Made by a program: the position numbers and the translations under genes. DNA of 64,000 nt from Dromaius novaehollandiae (lineage: Eukaryota; Chordata; Aves; Casuariiformes; Dromaiidae): NCBI RefSeq assembly GCF_036370855.1, contig NC_088099.1, positions 148,075,517-148,139,516 of the forward strand, written 5' to 3'. Below, one piece after another: positions 40,601 to 50,420 of this stretch. The notes under the pieces were generated by a model. The model was not told the DNA's origin and did no database searches. It saw nothing but the letters and a program-made list of their open reading frames with translations. Within the stretch, counting starts at the first letter, position 1, and every line of letters starts with the position of its first letter.

Positions 40601-43600
40601 CTGCACACCTCAAATTTAATTCATGTTGTCTTAGAGGCTCCACATTGAAGCTTGAACACTGATTAATGGCTGAAACAATGTTTTCCTCAAAATACCAGCA
40701 GATAGCCTGTTAAGCTGAAGTACCTAAACAGCTGTTATCAAGTTCTATTACAATCAAAGCAGGAGAAGGCTCCACCTTCCATACCAAAGTATCATGAGCA
40801 GTTGTGAAAGACAGAGTTGACAGTTCAAGAAAACATCAAATCTAGCCTCCTTATTATGTTATTAATCAAATGTCATCCAAGGAGATATGGACATAATTTC
40901 AGTCTGAATAAAAAAGCTGAGAAATAAAAACACATACATCTCAAACCTAAATTCTCTCAGGGAAACCTATGTCCAGGGCAAGGATTCTACCTTGAAAGGT
41001 CCTTAGTCAAAGTTTTGACAGCTCATTTAGCCAAATGAAAAACTCTTGAAACCAATCTATTCTTTCCTAGATAACCATAAGCATTATGTTTAATACTTAC
41101 ACATTAATCATCTGCTTAAGCATCTGACTAAAAATTAAAACACCTAAGATTTTTACAGGGGCATAACCCTTGCAATCCAAAACTCTTCACGCGGATACTG
41201 AGACACTTCTCAATCAAAACAATTTTATTTGTTTCTTTAAAATGTTTACACAGCTGAAAGATGCACGTTGTTAGGGATTAAGAAGATGTACTCATATGGA
41301 GCATTATCATTCACAGATGACTATACTGCACCAATTTAGCCATTAATTGCATTCCTCTTTAGATAGGGGAAAGTATATGCATGGGCTCACTTGCACAAAT
41401 AGTCCTTACATTCAAGTATATGATACAAATATAGTTCTTTTCAGTACTACATACACCAAATAAAATCTGTGGATTCAAATTCCTTACAAGAGTCTCAGTC
41501 ACTCTACTTACTAATTACGTGCTAAAAACATAGGTGAATTACTGCAAGTCATACAAGACTATACTAGACAATATTAGATCTCTCTTTAAAATAAAGTGAT
41601 GTTCAAACAGGAAACATTTAAGTAGCTAAGCTGCAAACACCTGCAGAATAGTAACATTTAAGAAGTCAACTCTCATCACCACAAAAGTGTGTTCCTAAAA
41701 AAAAGTTCAATTACATTATTCACAGAATTGCAATACAAAACAAACTGCATCAGTCAAAAATTTATCAAAGGTCATCAATATTCTAGTAAGCCTACATAAG
41801 ATAACTACAACAGCAACTAAGAAATAATTATTCTTTAAGACTTAACTATTAATGTAGCCTCAAGAGCAAAATCAAATACCTCTCAACAAAAAACAATAAT
41901 ACAGTTCAACATTCCTTCCAGCAACGCCCATCCACTGTAATAGCTGAACCTTTCCCAAGATGAAAAGATTTACCAAAGATTCCAGAGGAAAAGGAGGCAT
42001 ACTTTAAGACTTGATTATCAATTTTAAAAGTAAGTTAAAGAATCCCTAATACAAGTTGTACCTGTGCAACTTCAGCTAAAGTTAAAGCACATACCTTATT
42101 CTGCTCAAGTGAAGCTTCCTTCAGCTGCTTTAATTCCTCCGTGTGCTTCTGTTCAAGTTCTGCCTCCAGTCTGGCAACTTCATCAGCCAGCTGTTTTCGT
42201 CTCCTTTTATCATTCTTGGGAACAGCATTTTTCATGCCTTGAATTTTGGCTGTTAAAGCATTAGTGCAATAAGACATTACCTCAGAAGGTAAGATACTCT
42301 ACAATCATTCCAGCAAAGAGGATTGCAAATCGTAACACATACAAAATTCTCAACATATTAGTATATTGCAACAGTTAAGGCATGAGGCTGCCCGTTATGA
42401 TTATTTCTATCATGAACTTTTTAAAACACAGCAGAACTCAGCCTCAGTTTCTTCAAATAAAACTATTTGGGAATCGAGATCTCAAATCCTTTCACAGGAA
42501 AGATGTATAAATTTTTCGTCATGCAAGTAGCAGATTAAAAGTAAAAAGAGAGCTTACCTGTTCTTAGAATAACGTTTCTAAAAGCAAAATTAGTATTAAA
42601 GAACAAATGGCTGGTTAGGGATGTGAAGGCTGGGGGCAGCCTTGGCTGCAGTGACCATGAAGTGGTAGAGCTCAGGATCTTGAGAGGAGGGAGCAGGGCA
42701 AAAAGTATGATCCCAACCCTGGACTTAGGGGAGCAGACCTTGGCCTGTTGCTTGCAAGAATCTCATGGGATAGGGCCTTAGAAGGAAGAGGGGTCCAAGA
42801 AAGCTGGTTGAAATTCAAGGATCACCTCCTCCAAGTTCAAGAATGGTCCATCCCAATGACTGGGAAGACAAGTAAAGGCAGTAGGAGGCCTGGATGAGCG
42901 AGGAGCTCCTGGCAAAACTCAAATATAAAAATGAAGTATATAGAAGGTGGAAGCAGGAGCAGGTGACCCTGGAGGAATATAGGGAGATTGTCTGAGCATG
43001 CAGGGACGAGGCTAGGAAAGCCAAAGTCCATCTGCAATTTAATCTGGCAAGAGATGTCAAGGACAACAAGAAGAGCTTCTGTAAGTACAGCAACAGATGG
43101 AAGGCTCGAGGAAACACAGGCCACTGTTGAATGGGACAGGGGCCCTGATGACAGAGGATGCAGAAAAGGTAATGAATGCCTTTTTTGCCTCAGTCTCTAC
43201 TGGTAAGACTGGTTTTAAGCAATCCCAGGCCACAGAGACCGGGGGAAATTCTAAAGAATGGAAGATTTTCCTTTGGTGGAAGCGGATGAAGTTAGGGAAT
43301 ATTTAAGCAAACTGGATATACAGAAGTCCACAGGCCATGATAGGATACACCCACAAGTGCTGAGGGAACTAACTGGCTGATGTCCCTGTGAGGACACACT
43401 CAATCATCTTTGAAAGGTCATGGTGATCAGGACAGGTGCCTGAGGACTGGAAGAAAGCAAATGTCACTCTGAACTTCAAAAAGGGCAAGAAAGAGGACCC
43501 GGGGAACTGCAGGCCAGTCAGCCTCATCTCAATGCCTGAAAAGGTGATGGAGCCTTTCCTGGATACCATTTCCAAGCACATGAAGGGCAAGAAGGTGATG

Positions 43601-45796
43601 AAGAGCAGTTAGCATGGATTCACAAAGGGGAAATAATACTTAACCAACCTGATAGCCTTCTACAATGAAATGACAGTCTTGGTAGATGAGAGGAGGGCAG
43701 CAGATGTTGTCTACCTTGACTTCAGTAAGGCTTTTGACACTGTCTCCCATAACATCCTCATAGGCATGCTGATGAAGTACAGGCTAGATGAGCAGACAGT
43801 GAAGTGGACTGAAAACTGGCTGAATGGCTCAGAGGATGGTGATCAGCGGTGCAAAGTCTAGTTGGAGGCTTGTAGCTAGCAGTGTATCCCAGGGGTCAAT
43901 ACTGGCTCCAGTCCTGTTCAACTTATTCATCAGTGACCTGGACGGAGGGAAAGAGTGCACCCTCAGTAAGTTTGCCGATGATGTAAAATTGGGAGAAGTG
44001 GCTGATACACCAGAGGGCTGTGCTGCCATTCAGAGGGACCTCAACAGACTGGAGAGATGGGCAGAGAGGAACCTCACAAAGGTCAAAGGGAAGGAAGTGC
44101 AGAGTCCTGCAACTATGGAGGAATAACCCTGTTCATCAGTACAGGCTGGGGGCTGACCTGCTGGAAAGCAGCTCTGCAGAGAAGGACCTCGGAGTCCTGG
44201 TGGACAAGTTGACCATAACCCAGCAATGTACCCTTGTGGCAAAGGCAGCCAAGAAAGACTGCATAAGGGAGAGAGAGCATTGCCAGCAGGTTGAGGGAGG
44301 GAATCCTTCCCCTCTGCTCAACACTAGGGAGGCCGTACCTGGAGCAGTGTGCAGTTCTGGGCTCCCCAGCATGAGAGAGATATGGATTTACTGGAGGAAG
44401 TCCTGCGAAGGGCTACTAAGATGATTAATGGACTGGATCATCTCTCATATGAGGAAAAGCTGAGAGAGCTGGACTTGTTCAGACTGGAGAAGAGATGGCT
44501 CAGGAAAGATCTTATTAACGTGTACAAATATATGAAATACTGTCCCTTCTCACTGGTGCCCAGTGACAGGACAAGAGGCAATGGGCACAAACTGAAGCAC
44601 AGAAAGTTCTGTCTGAATATATGAAAAAAACCTTTTGTGCCATGAGAGTGACTGAGCATTGGAAGCAATTTTGTTCATAAAAATTAAAAGTGAGAATGAA
44701 GTCCATGCAAGGCCTTAAGGAACACACACAACTTAAATACACAAGGAGAGTACAAATGGTGTAGAGGATGGAGAGGATCATCAGGTGGAAGAGATGACAG
44801 GTATTCAGGAGCTGGGATCCGCGTTAATTCTTATGAAAAAAATGTTTTCCTATCCATCAGTTGCACTTCTCAAGAATACATTTTTCGAGTGGGTAATGCC
44901 TGTAGGTCACTTGCCTCTCCTAACTAGGAACAGTCTGGTTATGCCTGCCATATCTCCCCTTAGGTGGCAGAAGACTGCAACCAAATACTCCCTTTTTACT
45001 CTCTTCCCTAGGCTAAACGCACATCTCTCTCTCGGCCTTTCCTAATTAACGCACCACATGCTCCAGCCACTTGGCCGTAAGTCTTAGCTCCTACCCCTCA
45101 TTTCAATGCCGATCTATTCTGAGGAAAGAAGAGCCATCTCAAAAACAGTAATGCTACAGATTTCATGACAACGTGCAGACAAACGTCTCTCTCCTCTTCT
45201 TTAATCCTCTGACTAATGACAGGCTGCAGACTGACCTACTTCGCTAGGTACCAGGGAAGCCAAGCGCACAAACGAGCTTATCAGTGCTCCGACTACGAGA
45301 AAGGCTGAACGGAAAGGTGGTGATCGACCACGAGACTCCAACCCGCATGAGCTCAGCTAACAGAACTGCTCAGTGACGCTAACCTACCGCGACAGGGCAC
45401 GCAAAGCGCAGCGCCGGGCCAGGCCCCCGCCTCCCCCGGCACCTCCCAGCTAATCTCTCCGCCGGGCGCCTTAAAACCCGCGGCGCCCCCCGCCTCGCCT
45501 CCGCGGAGGCGCCTCGGCGGAAGGGCGGCAGGCGGCGGACGGGCCCGCCCTGGGCGAGCGGCGCCCCCCGCCCCCGCCGCCTGTGCCGTCCGGGCTCCCC
45601 CGCGGGACCGGGGCCAGCGCCCGGCGGGCGGGGGCGGGGGGGACGCCCTGCCGCTCCCCCCACCCCCAGGGCCTCGCCCCGCGCCGGGCCCCGCGCGTCC
45701 CTCACCCTGGAGCTCCCGCTTCTCCTTGCGCTGCCGCTTCAGGAGCTGCTGCAGCGGCTCGTCCGCCCCCGGCTCCTCGTCCCCGGAGCCCTCCAT
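35166..45796 (-). CDS. OTUD6B: OTUD6B, OTU-family deubiquitinase, seven coding exons, complete
   Basis: OTUD6B is a cytosolic cysteine protease of the OTU family that removes ubiquitin chains and has been linked to proteasome assembly and protein synthesis control. Seven exons (45706-45796, 42095-42249, 40269-40364, 38477-38789, 36614-36675, 35809-35915, 35166-35250) join in phase to 909 nt, that is 302 residues plus TAG, close to the usual family length. Residues about 15-150 are charged and helical (coiled-coil-like [28 protein letters not shown]). The OTU domain spans about 156-290, with catalytic Asp164 and Cys167 in [10 protein letters not shown] and His286 in GEHYNSV. All introns are GT..AG. 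The frame is intact throughout. Confidence 0.97.
35251..35808 (-). other. OTUD6B intron 6
   Basis: AT-rich intron of 558 bp with donor GTAAGT (35808-35803). No other feature was seen. Confidence 0.85.
35809..35915 (-). CDS. OTUD6B: OTUD6B exon 6 (OTU domain)
   Basis: The exon encodes [36 protein letters not shown], residues 240-275. The acceptor is TTTATACCTTAAAG and the donor GTAAGT. Phase 0 entry and phase 2 exit match the flanking exons. Human OTUD6B has [20 protein letters not shown] at this position. Confidence 0.95.
35916..36613 (-). other. OTUD6B intron 5
   Basis: Intron of 698 bp with donor GTAAGT (36613-36608). It has an A/T-rich homopolymer patch near 36500-36546. No other feature was seen. 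Confidence 0.85.
36614..36675 (-). CDS. OTUD6B: OTUD6B exon 5 (OTU domain)
   Basis: A short 62-nt exon encoding (E)[20 protein letters not shown], residues 220-239. WGGQLE is a conserved OTU core strand. The acceptor is CTCCCTGGCAG. It enters in phase 1 (G|AG) and exits in phase 0. Confidence 0.95.
36676..38476 (-). other. OTUD6B intron 4, with A37 tract
   Basis: Intron of about 1.8 kb with donor GTAAGG (38476-38471). It holds A/G-rich low complexity just upstream of the exon 5 acceptor (36687-36722) and a 37-base pure A run. No transposon body was recognised. Confidence 0.8.
37638..37674 (+). repeat. A37 homopolymer
   Basis: Thirty-seven uninterrupted A lie in OTUD6B intron 4, reading as T37 on the gene's sense strand. 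There is no adjacent recognisable retrogene or target-site duplication, so the origin (tail of a retroinsertion or simple expansion) is open. Confidence 0.95.
38477..38789 (-). CDS. OTUD6B: OTUD6B exon 4 (catalytic Cys)
   Basis: The largest exon (313 nt), residues 115-218 plus one base. It starts [20 protein letters not shown] after the acceptor TTTTAAATCTAAG and carries [15 protein letters not shown] with Asp164/Cys167, then [16 protein letters not shown] to the donor GTAAGG. The start of the OTU fold and the preceding charged helix are in this one exon. Confidence 0.97.
38790..40268 (-). other. OTUD6B intron 3
   Basis: Intron of about 1.5 kb with donor GTATGA. No repeats or other genes were recognised. 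Confidence 0.85.
40269..40364 (-). CDS. OTUD6B: OTUD6B exon 3
   Basis: A 96-nt, phase 0-0 exon encoding residues 83-114: [18 protein letters not shown] then [14 protein letters not shown]. The [10 protein letters not shown] end is conserved and the first half is the most variable part of the protein. The acceptor is TTTTTTTAG. Confidence 0.95.
40365..42094 (-). other. OTUD6B intron 2
   Basis: Intron of about 1.7 kb with donor GTATGT. Nothing else was recognised. Confidence 0.85.
42095..42249 (-). CDS. OTUD6B: OTUD6B exon 2
   Basis: The exon encodes (A)[51 protein letters not shown], residues 32-82. [14 protein letters not shown] is near-invariant in the family, and the rest is a charged coiled-coil-like helix. 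The acceptor is GCTTTAACAG. It enters in phase 1 (G|CC, Ala31) and exits in phase 0. Confidence 0.97.
42250..45705 (-). other. OTUD6B intron 1
   Basis: The longest intron (3,456 bp), donor GTGAGG. Most of it is the antisense CR1 copy. The remainder is unique sequence, and its 5' third near exon 1 belongs to the CpG island. Confidence 0.85.
42608..44655 (+). mobile_element. CR1 LINE, about 2 kb, truncated at both ends
   Basis: The longest CR1 in the window. It runs from just after the endonuclease ('ggcagccttggctgcagtga', 'gaagtggtagagctcagg') through the whole reverse transcriptase ('cttgacttcagtaaggcttttgacac' encodes the [13 protein letters not shown] block; [28 protein letters not shown]) into the C-terminal region, and stops near 'tgactgagcattgg' without the usual 3' tail. 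Several frameshifts break the ORF. It lies in OTUD6B intron 1 on the strand opposite the gene, about 360 bp upstream of exon 2. Confidence 0.94.
45706..45796 (-). CDS. OTUD6B: OTUD6B exon 1 with start codon
   Basis: ATG at 45796-45794; the exon encodes [20 protein letters not shown] and [10 protein letters not shown] plus one base to the donor GTGAGG. The [14 protein letters not shown] end corresponds to human QLLRRHRKEKKELQ, fixing the frame. The frame stays open upstream without an in-frame ATG before a GC-rich hexamer repeat, so this ATG is the supported start. Confidence 0.95.
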
Positions 45797-45810
45797 GGGC
45801 GCCCCGCCGC

Positions 45811-45846
45811 ACGGCCACGGCCACGGCCACGGCCACGGCCACGGCC
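45811..45846. repeat. Hexanucleotide repeat (ACGGCC)6
   Basis: Six perfect copies, followed by a degenerate seventh, lie 14 bp upstream of the OTUD6B ATG in the 5' UTR (GGCCGT units on the sense strand). In the frame of the start codon it would read alternating Trp-Pro if translated from an upstream non-AUG codon. Confidence 0.95.
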
Positions 45847-46997
45847 ACCGCCTCGCCCGCGGCGCCGGAGCCGGGGCGGCGCGCGCGTGACCCCCGACCC
45901 GCCGCGGGAGGCGGGAGCACGCTGCGCTTCCGGCGGCGCAAGCACGAGCACCCTCGCGGCGCGGCCCCACCCACCGCCGACGGCCGCGCTTCAACGGCCG
46001 CGGCTCCGCGCGGGCTGCCTGGCGCCCTGCCCTGCTCCCCCACCGGTGCCGGCTGTGCGCCGCAGCGGGCGCCCCCCTCCCCCTTCCGCCCGTGTGTTAT
46101 GGGCCGTGAGCCGGGGCGGCGGCAGGAAAAAGCAGAATTTCTTTGGTTCTCAGGTTGGGAGAGCTCGGGAGAAACGGGGCAGGGCGGAGCGGTTTTCGTG
46201 CGCGAAAAGGACCGTTTCTGTGAGGAGAACAACCCCCCCGACAGCCACGAAGCTGCTTCATCGAATCGCTTGCCCGATGCAGGATTTACGGTGGAGGTGT
46301 TTTCACTAAGAGAAAAGGGTATATTAACTCGAGGCGAAATCCCAGTAAAGAGGAAGGATGGAGTTGAGAAAGGAATCTGTGATTTATTCATGATTTATGA
46401 CATTGAGAAAAAAATTGATTTAGCCTGTTCAGTTTTCTGCAAAGTATACTGTGCTGCATGTGTACAGTTTTTTTAGCTGGAGTTATTTAAAGTTAACAAA
46501 CTTTGGTACGCAAAAAATACTCTGATTTTCAAAGCTGTGATGTTCGTAGTTTGTATTTGCACCACAGTGAAATGATTTGTCATAATCTTTTATAAACTTT
46601 AACTGCTTTTAAAATTATTAAAATTGACCAGTGTTTGATGATGGAAACAGTACATTTGTGCTTAACTATAATGACATTGCTATTAATAGTTTACATTTTA
46701 ATCAGCAAACCCTCTACAAGAAGTACAATGTCAAGTGTATTTCTTAAAGAAATATAAAGCCACATCTTAAGATGAAGGGGGCACCCTCATTAATGTACAG
46801 AGCAAGACCTCAGTTTTTAGATTCCCGTTGCAATACTGTTGAAATTTAAATAGTTCATAGATTTTAATATCTGTATTGTGGATATATAACATATTACACC
46901 CTTACCTCTACTGGATTTTACCTGTCTGTTGGCATAAAACCAGATTACAGACTTGACAACTGTCAGCTAGAAAAAAAAAATCTCATCCAAAAAGAAT

Positions 46998-47012
46998 GGG
47001 GGGGGGGGGGGG
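46998..47012 (+). repeat. G15 homopolymer
   Basis: Fifteen consecutive G, preceded within 40 bases by an A run. It could fold as a G-quadruplex. Confidence 0.9.
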
Positions 47013-48141
47013 AAGGTTTAGCTTTCAGCTAGAAAAATAGGTTAGTACTGGGAAATACTGAGGTGGCCTATAAATATTTATGTATGCTACCAGCAGATCT
47101 AGAATAAAGACAAATCCAGGTTTGGATTAGACAAGTCTTGACCAACATATATGCTTTATATCGGTTTGCCAATGATTTATATTTGTTCACACATGCACGT
47201 ATATGTGAACATTTAATATGTGTTCTGTAAAACGTTATACATTCAGAATTAATAAATAGTGTTTTCTACCTCATACATCTTTTGGAATTTCATAAAGTTA
47301 TAGCCAAGAAAAAACAATGTATTTTTTACCATAACAAGACATTGTAATTAGATGTTCAGACACATGACCCAATCCCATCCTTTATGCAGGCACTGTTCTC
47401 CAGTGTTTTGTGGGACTACAAGCCTAAATCTTTCAGGAAAAATGGTAATAGGAGCTCCTTCCCTTCAACACAACTCTCCGATAAAAGGGATACATATAAT
47501 GGAGTCTGTGCAGTGACTATTCTTGGTCCAGAATTCTTCCATATATTTAGTAGTAATCTGAAGAAAATATATAAAATAAATACCAGTGAAATCTTCAAGT
47601 GACCAAATGCAAGGAAGTGGTGAATAATAATAAAGCCTGTTAGGGTGATTAAAGTGACAGTTATAATATGCTAGCCTCATTTGAACAACACATACATTAA
47701 TAGAGTTGAGGTCAGGGTGACATAGGAATGGAGATTTTAGGACACTAAGTATGGGGGACTGTATTTTAGAGAAGAGTGATAAAGTAAATGAATGGAAGGT
47801 CATGCTACACAGCCAGCTAGACAAGAGCTTCATTTTCTGCTGTGAAATATTAAACAAAAAATACCAAGCAAAAACTAGAGATGTATTACCATTATATTAG
47901 CATTAATGGGACTGTTAACAGTGTTCTCAATTCAAATGTCCATACATCAGAAAAATGTTGAAAAATTGGAGAAAGTTCCAAAAAGACCTAAAGAAATGAC
48001 TGAAGACTTGGAAAACTGGCAACAGCTTACAATAGGACTATTTAAATTCTATTAAGTGTTTTGTTTATCCAAATGAAGATTAAATGCATGATTAAATGAA
48101 GCTCCAGAATGACACAGACTGTCATTGTCCAGTAAGAAGAG

Positions 48142-48407
48142 TGTTGCCATTGCTAGCAGCAGGCCACAGGCCTTGTGCCGGCTTTGCAAGGCCTCAGTCC
48201 TGGCCTGCTGTGCTTGTTATCGTGTTGTGAGAACCTGTTGTGTGAACTGGAGCTTGGTGCCAGGTGTCTCTTGTTAAGAAATGGAGTTTAACGGAGTTGT
48301 CCGCTGTTAACAACAGCGAAGGCACTGAAAATACTGTAATAGAATAAAAACAGAGACCCCAAAAATAAACAACTTGCTGATGGTCAAGTACTGGTTGTTG
48401 CCCAACA
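48142..48407 (+). repeat. Possible solo LTR
   Basis: A 266-bp segment is bounded by the short inverted ends TGTTG(CC) and (CC)CAACA and contains AATAAA-type signals (near 48343 and 48363) toward its right end. This is the layout of a retroviral LTR, and the composition is richer in G+C than the flanks. No matching target-site duplication is visible at the edges and I cannot place it in a family, so this is only a possibility. Confidence 0.25.
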
Positions 48408-50399
48408 TTGAGAGCTATGAAGAAAGACTGCTTTGAGTGTACCAAAGAGAAGCAGCAGCAGCTAAGCAAGAGGAAAACAACCAAACAGCAGGAGGAATTG
48501 TTTGCTATGACCTGTGACAGTAACACTCACCAGTATCACGAAGTGTGCAGTTCAGGGTTTGCATGCAAAAGCCTACCAGCTGTGCAGAAGTGAAAACATA
48601 AAAGGTCAAAATCCTGAATTTGGTGGGAAGGGAATGGCCATCCTGGGGATCTGCAGTCATAGAGTTGCTGTGGGATTGCCAGAGCTGCAAGTGTGCCACC
48701 TGCTCTCCCTGCCTGTTTCAAGAGCCCTGATGCTCCCTTCTGTGCTGCCTGCCCCATGGGCTCTGCCTCTCTCTACCTGATTGGCCCAGGAATCCCAGCT
48801 CTTTTTGACCTGCCAGCTCATCAGGACCATGTATGTCAGTATGGATGTGTGTGTGTTTTTCCCCACAAATTCTGTGCATTTTTCTTCTCTGATGCGCTAA
48901 TCTAATTGTTAGAGGCTGAAATGAAAAAAAAAAATCAAACTGAAACTAGAGAGAACTAACTGTGAATCACTTTATTTGGGATGTGATAGATTCAGTGTTA
49001 CACAAGTCTTAAATCAAGACTGGATGTGTTACTATGAATATGAAATGTGAAGAAGTCAGACTAGATTATCATAATGGTCCTTTCTCATATTGAAATTTAC
49101 GACTCTGTTAACCTCTTTTATTCAGAAAACTCAAACCTCCCATTGAAATCAATGATAGCTGTAAGATGTCCTGTAATAAGAGGCATAGAGTGGGTTTTAC
49201 AGTCAGAACTGAAATTTTCAGGATTAATGGGCACTTTTGAAATGTGACTCTTACTAATGTCATGCTAGTCGCTGGAGTCAATGAGTGATGGTTACCTTTG
49301 ATAACAGTGGACTGCGACAGTGAATTAACCAGCTGTTGTGTTGTCTTTGTTTCATGTTTTTTTCTGAGAGAGAAAGCGTGCTTGGCTATTTACACTATTA
49401 AACTTTGCCATCCTTTCTGTCATCTTTTTCCTACTCTGGTTTTGCAATGCTTATTAAGCATGCTGAAAATCAGGAAGGTCTTTTGTTCATTGTTATTTTA
49501 TGAGTAAATCAGGGGTGGGACCCATGGCACTTTCCAAAAGCCTTGATTTTGTTTCTTCAGTTGCAAAATCAGTAAGCTAAAGCTGTCTAGCATATAGTTT
49601 TCACAACAGCAGTAAGAGCATCCAAATATTACTCCAGCTAAGTGGTATAAAACATTGGTCAAGCAAAGAAGCTGTCTTACTATTTTCAGGTAAGAATGCA
49701 TCTCATTTTCCTACATTATGCCCAAGATGTATCTAACTGAGAATTGAAGTGAATGACAGACTGGTTGTAGCTGTACACAAAACTTCTAAAATGGCTTTAT
49801 TGTTTCATTGAGGTTTTGTTGAGAGTTTTCTAATTTACATACTGTGTAATCAGTGAAGGTACCTTGATCCCAAATACTGAAGCAAAAGTAGCTAAACTTT
49901 TCTTTACCTGGTGCCATAACATCAGTGGGTAGTAAGTTTAAGATTTGCAATTGTTTTACATGAATTAAGGACTACACGTTACATTATATTGAAGCCTGCA
50001 CAGGACATGCGCATCACATTGTAATTTGTTCCTAAAGCCACCTACCATGGTAAGATTCAGAGTCTACAGGCCACAGATGCAGGGTCACTGGTTATTCAGT
50101 TATCTTACAAACAGTAGGCTCCTGAGCAACCACAGGCATTACCTGGACATATCCTTGATTTCTAGGAAGACTGCTAGTGAGAAATGTGTATTACTGGTAG
50201 CATGATTTTGCCAATCTATGCAAATATATTGTGAGTTTTACAGTGTTTTGATTTCTTAAAATCTCAGCGGCTGGAATTGAGTGATTTCATGAAAACCTAA
50301 GTGTCTGGATTTTTAAGTAGTTTTCCTGGCTATATGATTGAGATATGTGACCTGCATTTGACAAAAGGTGGCTTGAATGCATCCTAAATGCTTAGAAAT

Positions 50400-50420
50400 G
50401 GGGGGGGGGGGGGGGGGGGG
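50400..50420 (+). repeat. G21 homopolymer
   Basis: Twenty-one consecutive G between AT-rich flanks. It is a strong G-quadruplex candidate and a likely place of assembly length error. Confidence 0.92.

Larger units (their letters stand above)
45370..46260. promoter_or_regulatory. CpG-island promoter of OTUD6B
   Basis: A sharply bounded GC/CpG-rich block contains exon 1, the 5' UTR and upstream sequence of OTUD6B, typical of a broad-start housekeeping promoter. Long open frames on both strands are compositional. In mammals the same promoter also drives a divergent non-coding transcript; nothing in the sequence proves one here. Confidence 0.85.

Noticed and set aside
45353-46476. Long open frames on both strands across the OTUD6B CpG island (213, 229 and 297 codons)
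   Set aside because: They are Pro/Ala/Arg-rich and have no family similarity. Only the first-exon part (45706-45796) is supported by homology and a donor.
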